Assembly: GCA_963710135.1 (NCBI GenBank)
Contig: CAVPYY010000001.1
Location: 1-64,000, forward strand
Length of the DNA: 64,000 bases
DNA from: SG8-30 sp963710135
GTDB taxonomy: Bacteria; Pseudomonadota; Gammaproteobacteria; Steroidobacterales; Steroidobacteraceae
Reading direction: 5' to 3'
The notes under the pieces were generated by a model. That model saw nothing but the letters and a program-made list of their open reading frames with translations. It was not told the origin of the DNA and searched no databases. Both the position numbers and the translations under genes were made by a program. Of this stretch, positions 1 through 9,247 are shown one piece after another. Position 1 is the first letter of the stretch. Each line of letters opens with the position of its first letter.

Positions 1-1
1 G

Positions 2-2797
2 CTGGTGGTCCTGGTCGGGCTGGTGTCCTACTCGCGCCTGTCGGTGCGCGAGTATCCGAACATCGACGAGCCCATCGTCTCGGTGCGCACCGCGTACCCG
101 GGCGCCAGCGCCGAGATCGTCGAGACCCAGGTGACCCAGGTGCTGGAGAGCTCATCGCCGGCATCGAGGGCATCGAGATCCTCAGCTCCAGCAGCCGCCC
201 CGAGGACAGCCGCATCACGGTGCGCTTCCGTCTCGGCATCAGCCCGGACGCCGCGGCCAGCGACGTGCGCGACCGCGTCGGCCGCGTGCGCGGCCGTCTG
301 CCGCCGGAGATCGACGAGCCGGTGATCGCCAAGGTCGAGGCCGACGCCCAGCCCATCATCTTCATCGCCTTCACCAGCAGTCGCCAGCGCTCGATCGAGA
401 TCTCGGACTACGCCGACCGCTACGTGCGCGACCGGCTGCAGAACGTGCCGGGGGTGTCGGAGGCGCGCATCTTCGGCGAGCGGCGCTACGCCATGCGCAT
501 CTGGCTCGACCGCACGCGGCTGGCGCCACAGGACCTGACCGTGCAGGACGTGGAGAACGCGCTGCGCCAACAGAACGTCGAGGTGCCCTCGGGTCGCATC
601 GAGAGTCTCGACCGTGAGTTCACGGTGCTCTCGCGCACCGGCCTGGCCACGCCCGAGCAGTTCCGCCAGGTGGTCGTGAAGGACGCGGCCGGTTTCCCGG
701 TGCGCCTGGGCACGTCGCGCGGGTCGAGATCGGGCCGCGGACGAGCGCCGCATGACGCGCTTCAACGGCGAGAACGCGGTCATCATCGGCATCGTCAAGC
801 AGGCCACCGCCAACCCGCTGGAGGTGTCGCGCGAGCTGCGCAAGATGATGCCCGACCTGGTGCGCGACCTGCCCGAGGGCATGCACGTCAACATCGCCTA
901 CGACCGATCGATCTTCATCGACCGCTCCGTCGCGGCGGTCTACACCACCATCGCCGAGGCGGTGGTGCTGGTGGTGCTGGTGATCTTCGTGTTCCTGCGC
1001 ACGTTGCGCGCCACCATCATCCCGCTGGTGACGATCCCGGTGTCGCTGATCGGCGCCTTTGCGCTGATGGACCTGCTGGGCTTCTCGATCAACACGCTGA
1101 CGCTGCTGTCGATGGTGCTCGCGATCGGGCTGGTCGTGGACGACGCCATCGTGGTGCTGGAGAACGTCCACCGCCACGTCGAGGAGGGTATGGCGCCGAT
1201 GGCGCGGCGGTGCGCGGCATGGGCGAGATCTCCAGCGCGGTCGTCGCCATGACCCTTACGCTGGCAGCGGTGTACGCGCCGGTGGCCTTCGCCCCGGGGC
1301 GCACCGGCACGCTGTTTGCCGAGTTCGCGCTCACGCTCGCGGGTGCGGTGCTCGTCTCCGGCTTCGTCGCGTTGACGCTGACGCCGATGATGTGCTCGCG
1401 CCTGCTGCGCCCGCACCAGGCGCACGGCCGGCTCTACAACCTGATGGAGAGTGGGCTGGTTGCGCTCAACCGCGGCTACCGCGCCACGCTGCTGGCGACG
1501 CTGAAGCTTCGCCCCCTGGTGGTGCTGATGGTGCTCGCCGTGGCCGGCGCGAGCGTGATGCTGTTCGGCTCGCTGAAGAAGGAACTGGCGCCGATCGAAG
1601 ACCGGGGTGTGCTGTTCACCGCCGGCAACGCGCCCGAGGGCTCCACCGTGGACTTCACCAGCCGCTACGCCGGTGAGTTCGAGCGGGTGATCAGCGGATC
1701 CCGGAGGTGGAGCACTCCTTCGTCATCGTCGGCTCGCAGGCGGTGACGGAGCTGATCTCCTTCTCGCAGCTTCGGCCCTGGGAGGCGCGCAGCCGCACCC
1801 AGATGGAGATCGTGCGCGACATCCAGCCGCAGCTCGCCGGCATCGCCGGCGTGCGCGCCTTCGCCAACAACCCGGGCTCGTTCGGGCAGAGCGCGCGCAG
1901 CAAGCCGGTGGAGTTCGTCATCCAGACCGCCGGCAGCTACCAGGCGCTGGACGAATTCGTCCAGCGCATACTGGCCGAGGCAGAGACCTACCCCGGCCTG
2001 ACCAACCTGGACAGCGACCTGCGGCTGGACAAGCCGCAGCTGGAGGTGGTGGTGAACCGCGAGCGCGTGGCCGACACCGGCGCCGGCGTGCTCACCGTCG
2101 GGCGCACACTGGAGACGCTGCTCGGGGGCCGCCAGGTGACACGCTTCACGCAGAACGGCGAGCAGTACGACGTCATCGTCCAGGTGGCGCCTGCTGACCG
2201 GCGCACACCCGGCGACCTGGACGCCATCTACGTGCGGGGGCCGACCGGGGCGATGCTGCCACTGTCCAACCTGGTGAAGACCCGCGAGACGGTGGCGCCC
2301 AAGGAACTGAACCGCTTCAACCAGTTCCGGTCCGCCACCATCACCGGCAACACCGCGCCGGGTACCTCGCTGGGCGAGGCGCTGGCCTTTCTGGAAGGTG
2401 CCGCCCAGCGTGTGCTGCCCAAGGAAGCACGCACCGAGTTCGCCGGCCAGTCGCGCGAGTTCAAGGACGCCGAGTCCAGCCTGCTGTTCATCTTCGTGCT
2501 CGCGCTCGGGTTCATCTATCTGGTGTTGGCGGCGCAGTTTCGAGAGCTTCGTCGACCCGCTCATCATCATGCTGACGGTGCCCCTGTCCATGGCCGGGGC
2601 TGCTGATCGCGCTGCACCTCACCGGCGGCACGCTCAACATCTGCAGTCAGATCGGGCTGGTGTCGCTGATCGGCCTGATCAGCAAGCACGGCATCCTGAT
2701 CGTGGACTTTGCCAATCAGTTGCAGGACCAGGGCCACGGGCTGCGCGAGGCAGTCGATCGAAGCCGCGTCGCGGCGCTTGCGTCCTATCCTGACACC
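2..2797 (+). pseudogene. RND-family multidrug efflux permease (AcrB/MexF-like), 5'-partial, multiply frameshifted and 3'-truncated
   Basis: Inner-membrane proton-driven efflux pump subunit that would work with a periplasmic adaptor and an outer-membrane channel. The window opens inside transmembrane helix 1. The porter-domain start (REYPNID, YPGASAEIVE) and then most of the protein can be followed by hopping frames. The TM4 proton-relay pair is present (GLVVDDAIVVLEN), as is the TM10 lysine (LISKHGILIVDFAN). Frame changes fall near 150, 711, 738, 1198, 1693, 2538, 2596 and 2755, mostly single-base losses with a few gains. Recognisable sequence ends at RRLRPIL near 2795, where family members continue for roughly another 100 residues or more. 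The remaining codons read cleanly, so the indels look like sequencing errors; the 3' truncation is a separate event. Family is clear, substrate unknown. Confidence 0.85.
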
Positions 2798-2949
2798 ACC
2801 AGACCACCGACCAGCGCCAGCAGACCGAAACCCATCACTGCGTCGGACCAGCCCGGTTCGCGCCAGAAGAACGAGAATGCCAGGGCGCCGACTCCCAGCC
2901 CCATGTAGACGTACGGCAGCGTTTCGTAGATGGGCCGGGAGACTCTCAC
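2785..2949 (-). CDS. Small two-helix membrane protein, probably 3'-truncated
   Basis: About 54 residues from a GTG start, beginning RVSRPIYETLPYVYMG, followed by two hydrophobic segments separated by a short polar turn (FFWREPGWSD). It resembles short hypothetical inner-membrane proteins of gammaproteobacteria, which usually continue into a basic tail. Here it ends directly after the second helix (LVVSG, then stop), exactly where the RND gene on the other strand also breaks off. It lies 64 bp downstream of tldD on the same strand. The start is uncertain: an upstream in-frame start at 3027 overlaps tldD. No function can be assigned. Confidence 0.5.
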   Translation of the reverse strand: MRVSRPIYETLPYVYMGLGVGALAFSFFWREPGWSDAVMGFGLLALVGGLVVSG

Positions 2950-3013
2950 GACTCGAAGCCCGCGCGAGCAACCGGCAACAGCGGACAGCCTCCGCGGGAC
3001 CATCCGCCCGGCA

Positions 3014-4477
3014 TCAGCCCGTACCACCGACGGTGAGCGCGTCCACTCGCAGGGTCGGTTGACCGACGCCCACTGGAACGGTCTGGCCCTCCTTGCCGCA
3101 GGTGCCCACCCCTTCGTCCAGCTTCAGGTCGTTGCCCACCATGCTGACGCGGGTCAGCACGTCCGGGCCGTTGCCGATCAGGGTCGCACCCTTGACCGGC
3201 GCCGTGATGCGGCCATTCTCGATCAGGTAGGCCTCGCTGGCCGAGAACACGAACTTGCCGGAGGTGATGTCCACCTGGCCGCCACCGAAGTTGACCGCGT
3301 ACAGCCCGCGCGGCACCGAGCGGATGATCTCCTCGGGATCATGCGGGCCCGCCAGCATGTAGGTGTTGGTCATGCGCGGCAGCGTCATGTGGGCGAACGA
3401 CTCGCGGCGGCCATTGCCGGTGGCGGCCGCGCCGCTCAGGCGCGCGTTCAGCTTGTCCTGCAGGTAGCCGCGCAACACGCCCTTCTCGATCAGCGTCGTG
3501 CACTGGGTCGGCGTGCCTTCGTCGTCGACGTTCAGCGAACCGCGCCGCCCGGACAGTGTTCCGTCATCCACCACGGTGCACAGCGGGGAGGCGACCGTCT
3601 GGCCGACTCGGCCCGAGAACGCCGATGTTCCCTTGCGGTTGAAGTCGCCCTCCAGCCCGTGGCCGATCGCCTCGTGCAGCAGGATGCCGGGCCAGCCTGG
3701 TGCGAGCACCACCGTCATGGTGCCCGCCGGTGCAGCGATCGCCTCGAGGTTGACGAGCGCCTGGCGCACGGCCTCGCGGCCGAGTGCCAGCGGCCGGTCG
3801 CCTGCGATCAGCTCGTCGAGACCGTAACGTCCGCCGGCGCCGCAGTAGCCCTGTTCGCGGCGGCCGTTCTGCTCGACGATGACCGACACGTTCATCCGCA
3901 CCAGCGGGCGCACGTCGGCGGCCAGCGTGCCATCGGTCGCCATCACCAGGATGATCTCGTGGGTCGCGACCACACTGGCATTGACCTGCTGGACGCGCGG
4001 GTCGAGACGGCGGGTCTCGCGATCGACACGCTCGAGCAGCGCGATCTTCACGGTGTCCGGAAGCGTGTCGATGGGATCCACGGACGAATACAGCTGATGC
4101 GGGGTGACGCGGCTCCAGGCCTGCACGCGGCCTTCGCCGCCCGCCCGGGCGATAGCCCGCGCGGCCTGCGCGGCCTCCTGCAACGCGTCGGGGAGGAGTT
4201 CGTCGGAGTAGGCGAAACCCGTGCGCTCCCCCGCCAGCGCCCGTACGCCGACGCCGCTGTCGATGCTGTGCGAGCCCTCCTTGACGATGCCATCCTCCAG
4301 CGCCCAGTGCTCCTGGCGGACCATCTGGAAATAGAGATCGCCGCCATCGATGGCGGCGCCCAGCAGCGTGCCGAGGGCGCGTTCCACGCCGCGATCGTCC
4401 AGCCCGGCGGGAGTCAGGATCGACTGCCGCGCCAGCGCCAGCGCATCGAGGGGTGCAACGATCTTCGCAGTGTCCAT
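3014..4477 (-). CDS. tldD: Metalloprotease TldD
   Basis: TldD works with TldE/PmbA as a heterodimeric zinc metalloprotease that processes small peptides such as microcin B17 and CcdA. The 487-residue product matches the family length (E. coli 481). The HExxxH zinc motif appears as HEAIGHGLEGD near the middle, and the C-terminal part has the glycine-rich family signature (GTCGKEGQTVPVGVGQPT). The ATG at 4477 was chosen because it lies 2 bp past the stop of the upstream amidase gene and gives the usual N terminus; the frame remains open to 4828 but overlaps that gene. It is the last intact gene of the rng-yhdP-nit-tldD series. No tldE is in the window. Confidence 0.95.
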   Translation of the reverse strand: MDTAKIVAPLDALALARQSILTPAGLDDRGVERALGTLLGAAIDGGDLYFQMVRQEHWALEDGIVKEGSHSIDSGVGVRALAGERTGFAYSDELLPDALQEAAQAARAIARAGGEGRVQAWSRVTPHQLYSSVDPIDTLPDTVKIALLERVDRETRRLDPRVQQVNASVVATHEIILVMATDGTLAADVRPLVRMNVSVIVEQNGRREQGYCGAGGRYGLDELIAGDRPLALGREAVRQALVNLEAIAAPAGTMTVVLAPGWPGILLHEAIGHGLEGDFNRKGTSAFSGRVGQTVASPLCTVVDDGTLSGRRGSLNVDDEGTPTQCTTLIEKGVLRGYLQDKLNARLSGAAATGNGRRESFAHMTLPRMTNTYMLAGPHDPEEIIRSVPRGLYAVNFGGGQVDITSGKFVFSASEAYLIENGRITAPVKGATLIGNGPDVLTRVSMVGNDLKLDEGVGTCGKEGQTVPVGVGQPTLRVDALTVGGTG

Positions 4478-4479
4478 CT

Positions 4480-5310
4480 TCACTCCAGGGCGCGGTGCTC
4501 GAGCGCCGGGAAATTCTGCCGCGTCCGCTGCTGGTCCGCGCGGTCGAGTGTCGCAGTCACGACGCCCGTTCCACGCGGCAGCCGGCGCAGCACACGGCCC
4601 CAGTGGTCGACGACCAGACTGTCGCCGTAGGTCTCGCGCCCGTTGGGGTGAAATCCCGTCTGCGCGGCGGCCGCGACGAAACACAGGTTTTCCACGGCGC
4701 GGGCGCGCAGCAGCACCTCCCAGTGGGCCTGCCCGGTCGGCGCCGTAAACGCCGCGGGTACCGTGAGGATCGTCGCGCCGGATTTCGCGAGGCGCCGATA
4801 CAGTTCCGGGAAGCGCAAATCGTAACATACGCTCAATCCGACCACGCCGGCCGGGGTCTCGACGACGACGGGAGCGCGGCCCGGCGCTGCATTGGCTGAT
4901 TCGCGATAGCCCTCGTCGCGTCCGGGAATGTCGACGTCGAACAGGTGGATCTTGTCGTAGCGCGCCACCCGCCGGCCCTGCGCGTCGTACACCAGGCAGG
5001 CATTCGCCGGCCGCTCGTCGTGCTCGAGAGCGATGGGCGTAGTGCCGGCGATGATCCAGATGCCGAGCTCGCGCGCCGCCGCGGCCAGGGCCGACTGGAT
5101 CGGGCCATCGTCGAGCCGCTCGACAATGGCGCGACGCTCGGCCTCGCTGCGGCCCATGAAGGCGAAGTTCTCCGGCAGCACCGCCAGGCAGGCCCCGTCG
5201 TCACGCGCCCGGCTGAGCAGTTGGCGCGCGACCTGCAGATTGGCCGGCACATCGAAGCCGGACGTCATCTGCAGCACCGAGATTCGCGGTTGTTCCAAGG
5301 ACGCCTCCAT
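4480..5310 (-). CDS. Nitrilase-superfamily carbon-nitrogen hydrolase (Nit1/Nit2, deaminated-glutathione amidase type)
   Basis: 276 residues, one complete nitrilase fold. The catalytic triad is visible: Glu in LAVLPENFAFMG, Lys in RYDKIHLFDVD, Cys in GLSVCYDLRFPELYR. These motifs and the length fit the Nit1/Nit2 branch, which hydrolyses deaminated glutathione or omega-amides in the cytoplasm. The ATG shares one base with the yhdP stop (TGATG), so the two are probably translationally coupled, and tldD starts 2 bp downstream. The yhdP-nit-tldD order is common in gammaproteobacteria. Exact substrate is inferred from the family only. Confidence 0.9.
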   Translation of the reverse strand: MEASLEQPRISVLQMTSGFDVPANLQVARQLLSRARDDGACLAVLPENFAFMGRSEAERRAIVERLDDGPIQSALAAAARELGIWIIAGTTPIALEHDERPANACLVYDAQGRRVARYDKIHLFDVDIPGRDEGYRESANAAPGRAPVVVETPAGVVGLSVCYDLRFPELYRRLAKSGATILTVPAAFTAPTGQAHWEVLLRARAVENLCFVAAAAQTGFHPNGRETYGDSLVVDHWGRVLRRLPRGTGVVTATLDRADQQRTRQNFPALEHRALE

Positions 5311-8300
5311 CACGACGGGCCGGCGGCGGGGGGCGCTGGCGGCTGCGCGAGCCCGGCGGCTTCCTCGATCTCGCGCGCCTCCACCTTGCGCACCTGCGGA
5401 TCGTCCCACGGGCCCGTGATGCGATAGTAACCGCGCGCAACGCCTTTCAAGGGTTCCTTGAAGATCTGCGAGAACAGCAGCAGGGCGGCGCCGACGGCCG
5501 GACCGCCCGCCAGGGCGCCCGCCACACCCAGCGACGCGCCGAGATCGCCGGTGACGACCGCGGTCTGATCGTAGGTCCTGGCGCCGAGACTGGTCTTGCC
5601 GGCGACGCCAATCTCGGCGGCGGGCCCGCGCAGGGTGAGGTCATCGGTGTAGGCATCGCCACTCGCCAGCGTGAAGGTTCCCTTGACTGAATTGAATGCG
5701 AGCCCCTGGCCGGTCAGATCGTCGAAGTCGAGCGCCAGGCGCTTGGGCAAGGAACCGAGACTCAGCAGTCCGAGCACGCGCCCGGCACCCGGCTCGACCG
5801 ACAACATGCGGCCGTCGCGCATCGCCAGCTTGACGCTGCCGGAGATGCGCTCCAGCACGCGCGCGTCCGGACCGCCCGGCCAGCTGACGTCCGCGCTCAG
5901 CGTGCCGCTGTTGGCCTCCATGACCGGCGCGAGCTTCAGCGCGCGCAGCATGCCGAGCACGTCACTGGCCTCGAGTTCGAATCTGAGGGAGGTCGTCTGC
6001 TCGCCGCCCGGCGCCAGCCAGCCGCCCGCCCCGCTGGCGCCATAAGCCGGATGCTCGACCTTGAAGCGCTCCAGTGTGAGCCCATCGTCGGCACGCTCCA
6101 GGCGCGCCGTGAGGTGCCCGAGTTCCCAGTCGAGAAACGTGAGGTCGCGGATGTCCAGTTGCATGGCCGGCAGGCGCCGCGGATCGGCACCGTCTCCGCG
6201 CTCGCGCACCGCGGGGGCCACCCGCAGCCGCGACAGATCGGCGACCAGCGGCACGTCGCCGACCAGCGCATAGGGGACCCGCAGCCGGCCCGCCGCCGCC
6301 GGCGAGCTGACCTCGATGTCCCAGGCACGATTGCCGGGTCGCAGTCTGCCGTCCAGGTCCGCGATCTCGTAACCCAGCACCTCCAGCCGCCCGACCTGCA
6401 GCGAAGCCCTGGCAAGGATGTCCTCGAACCTGCGGCTGGACGGCGTCTCCCAGCGCATTCCTGTGAGATCGGAGATGCTCAGGTACGGCGTGCTGCCCTC
6501 GATGACGAGCCCCGGGCCCACCGGCAGCGCCGTCGCGGGTCCACCGCCGGCGCGCACCAGGGCCCGCGCCATGCGGAACCCTTGCTCGTCCTTGTCGAAC
6601 TCCGCGATCGCGCGCAGATCCGTCCCGAGCGACACGCGCGCCAGCAGCGCATCACGCCGCTCGATGGTGAGCTCGGCGGACAGTGGTCGCGTATCGGCCG
6701 CCGCCTTGGCGAATGGTGCTGGCAGGCCAGACGTCACTCCGACGAGGTCGCTATCGAGACGGATCCGGCTCTGCACCACGGCGCCGGGCTCGGGCCGGCG
6801 CGTGGCCAGCCAGGACCCGCGCCACGCGGCCATGCCCGCCAGCCCGGAGTCGAGCGGCAGCCGCGCGACCCGCGGTAGCTGCGCCGCGTCGAGCGTGCCG
6901 CTCGCGTCGACGGAGGTCACCAGCTCATCGCCGCGACCGGGCCGGGTGTCGATCGCGACCCGCAACGGTCCGCCCAGGAACCGTGCATTCAGTGCCGGCG
7001 CATAGATCTCCCGATTGCGGACCCAGACCTGGCCGCGCACGTCGCGCACCGCCGCCTGCATTCCCTGCAGGCTCAGCTCGACACCTGCCGCGGTCGCGTT
7101 CACAGTGACCATTCGATCGGCGAGCCGTGTGAGCGGCAGTACCAGCACGACGTCGCCGTCGATCGGCCCGCTGGCGCGGACGTCGGCAAACACCGCGCCC
7201 AGGGCCTGCCTGAGCGAGCTGTTCGCGAGGACCTCGTGCACGGCTCCCGCGTCGCCTTTGGCGCGACCGGTCACCAACAGTGGCGCATCACGCCAGTCGC
7301 TGATCTCGACCTGCGCCCGCTCGATCTGCACGCCGCCGATGGCGCCTGCGTCCACCAGCGCCTTCATCCCGGGCCCGTCGAAATCCGCCGACACCACCAG
7401 GCCGGTCGCCGGCATCCAGTCCGGCGCAAAACTCAGCGTGATGCCTTCAGCGCGCGCGCGGGCGTGAAAATAGCCCTCGCCGTCGCGATACGGAAAGCCG
7501 CGCGCGGGGCCGACGAGCTGCAGCGTGCCTTCGGTGATCCGCCCGGCGCGAAATGCCTCGTCGAGCCACTTGAGCGGCTTGGGCTTGATCCGCGCAATGG
7601 GGTAGTAGCGCGACGCCTGTGACAGGTCGTCTATCTGCACCCGCGCGTCGATGTTGAGCAGCGGCGACTCGCCCGGACGGACCAGCACCCGGGCCGTCCC
7701 GGTTGCGCGCCCATGTCCCGCGTCGAGCTTGATGTCGTCCGCCCAGACGCGGACGCCATCCAGGAAACGGGACCAGCCGACACGCGCCGACACGACCGGA
7801 AAATCGAGGACGCGGCGAAACTGACCGGGCCAGTCGAACGCGACGCCGGCCGCCGCCAGCTCGATTTCGCCGGAGCTGCCGGTGGCCTCGACCTCGCCAC
7901 GCAGTCCGGCCAGGCCCGGGGCGCCGCCGGTTGGGGCGAATCCCACCTCGCTGAAGCGAAGCCGGCCCGTGACGTCTGGCTGCTCGCCCGTCCCGCGCAG
8001 CGCCGCCGTCATGCGGATCTGCTCGAGCACGCCACGCGGCCTGAGCTCGCGCAGGCGTTGCCAGGCCGGTGTGTCGGGCGCGAACGCTGCGAACGGCAGC
8101 AAGTTCTCGATGCGCAGGTATCCCGCTTCCAGCGCCGCGACCGCGGGCCGGCCGTCGACCATGGTGACCACGGCATCGAGATCCGTCGGTTTCCAGGAGG
8201 AATCCAGCAGCGACAACTCCAGTCCGCTGCCGCGCGCCTGCCAGCGCTCGCCCTCGCGCTCGATGCGCAGGTCACCGGCGATGCGCCGGTAGACCACGCC

Positions 8301-9167
8301 CTGGCCCGCCGCCGTGGCCGGAAGCGTGACGTCGTCGAGTGCCAGCACGACCCGCGAACTCTGCAACTGGGGTCCGACGCCGCGGCCCGACACACGGAAC
8401 TCGCCGCGGCCCGTGGTTGGCAGTTGGAACGACTCGGGCAGCAGGTCCGACCAGCCGGCGAGATCCACCGCGCTGCCGGCCACCCGCGCCCGCCAGCTCA
8501 GCCCTTCGAACTGCTGCAGCGGTCCCGCGACGTCTGCATCGAAGTCCACGTCACCGCCAAGCTGCGGCGGCAGGCGGACGCGCCCGGCCAGCGAGACCTG
8601 GTCACCGCTGCGCTCCAGCTCCAGGTCGACGTCCGACAATTGCCACGCTGCACGCTCCGCGCGCAGGTCCACGAACGACAGCGTGGCGCCGCGCACCTCG
8701 AACACCCCGCGCGGCAGCCGCTCCAGGCCCGCCGCGGAATCCGGCCGCTCGCGGGTGCCGGCCAGCCAGTCCTGGCCGACCAGCTCGATGTGCCGATCCG
8801 GGAAGATCACCAGGTTGAGCAGCGGCTGCTCGAGGACCACCCGGCCGATCTCGAGCCGCCGATAGAGCAATGAGCGCAGCGGTGCAAGGCTGGCGCGGCC
8901 GGCACGGGCGCTGATCAGCACGTCGCTGCCGTCGGGCGAGCGGATCGTCGCGCCCTCGAAGTAGACCTCGGGGCCGTAGCGGCCGAGACGCGCATCGAGC
9001 GATTCGAAGGCGAGCTGCAGTCCGGTCGCCATGCGGATCTCGTCCGCGATCCTGACTTCGTACTCGGGCAGCAGGTCGAGGGCGAGACGGAAGGCGCCGA
9101 TCGCGAGCGCGGCCAGGATCGCCACCGCGGCGAGCGTGCCGGCGAGCCAGCGCCAGAGCCTCTTCAC
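5310..9167 (-). CDS. yhdP: YhdP family AsmA-like inner-membrane protein (bridge-like lipid transfer)
   Basis: About 1285 residues, close to E. coli YhdP (1266). An N-terminal signal anchor (WRWLAGTLAAVAILAALAIGAF) is followed by a long beta-rich periplasmic region typical of AsmA-like proteins. In E. coli, YhdP, TamB and YdbH together move phospholipid from the inner to the outer membrane. The C-terminal segment includes the usual DLT-GQGLAFNSVKGTF and ASGDAYTDDLTLRGP stretches. The frame is open upstream to 9515, but that part lies inside rng, so a GTG at 9167 just before the anchor was chosen; a TTG slightly upstream is possible. It follows rng by 80 bp and overlaps the amidase start by one base. 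Confidence 0.92.
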   Translation of the reverse strand: MKRLWRWLAGTLAAVAILAALAIGAFRLALDLLPEYEVRIADEIRMATGLQLAFESLDARLGRYGPEVYFEGATIRSPDGSDVLISARAGRASLAPLRSLLYRRLEIGRVVLEQPLLNLVIFPDRHIELVGQDWLAGTRERPDSAAGLERLPRGVFEVRGATLSFVDLRAERAAWQLSDVDLELERSGDQVSLAGRVRLPPQLGGDVDFDADVAGPLQQFEGLSWRARVAGSAVDLAGWSDLLPESFQLPTTGRGEFRVSGRGVGPQLQSSRVVLALDDVTLPATAAGQGVVYRRIAGDLRIEREGERWQARGSGLELSLLDSSWKPTDLDAVVTMVDGRPAVAALEAGYLRIENLLPFAAFAPDTPAWQRLRELRPRGVLEQIRMTAALRGTGEQPDVTGRLRFSEVGFAPTGGAPGLAGLRGEVEATGSSGEIELAAAGVAFDWPGQFRRVLDFPVVSARVGWSRFLDGVRVWADDIKLDAGHGRATGTARVLVRPGESPLLNIDARVQIDDLSQASRYYPIARIKPKPLKWLDEAFRAGRITEGTLQLVGPARGFPYRDGEGYFHARARAEGITLSFAPDWMPATGLVVSADFDGPGMKALVDAGAIGGVQIERAQVEISDWRDAPLLVTGRAKGDAGAVHEVLANSSLRQALGAVFADVRASGPIDGDVVLVLPLTRLADRMVTVNATAAGVELSLQGMQAAVRDVRGQVWVRNREIYAPALNARFLGGPLRVAIDTRPGRGDELVTSVDASGTLDAAQLPRVARLPLDSGLAGMAAWRGSWLATRRPEPGAVVQSRIRLDSDLVGVTSGLPAPFAKAAADTRPLSAELTIERRDALLARVSLGTDLRAIAEFDKDEQGFRMARALVRAGGGPATALPVGPGLVIEGSTPYLSISDLTGMRWETPSSRRFEDILARASLQVGRLEVLGYEIADLDGRLRPGNRAWDIEVSSPAAAGRLRVPYALVGDVPLVADLSRLRVAPAVRERGDGADPRRLPAMQLDIRDLTFLDWELGHLTARLERADDGLTLERFKVEHPAYGASGAGGWLAPGGEQTTSLRFELEASDVLGMLRALKLAPVMEANSGTLSADVSWPGGPDARVLERISGSVKLAMRDGRMLSVEPGAGRVLGLLSLGSLPKRLALDFDDLTGQGLAFNSVKGTFTLASGDAYTDDLTLRGPAAEIGVAGKTSLGARTYDQTAVVTGDLGASLGVAGALAGGPAVGAALLLFSQIFKEPLKGVARGYYRITGPWDDPQVRKVEAREIEEAAGLAQPPAPPAAGPS

Positions 9168-9247
9168 GACTGTGCCCAAGCACCGTCTCCCGTTGTTCCA
9201 TGGCCCGCCGGCGCCCCGCTCCGGCTGCAGCCGCTGAACGAGCCTGC

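Noticed and set aside
2930..4630. 566-codon plus-strand open frame opposite tldD
   Set aside because: Composition is typical of an antisense frame of a GC-rich gene, no known motifs, and tldD is certain on the other strand.
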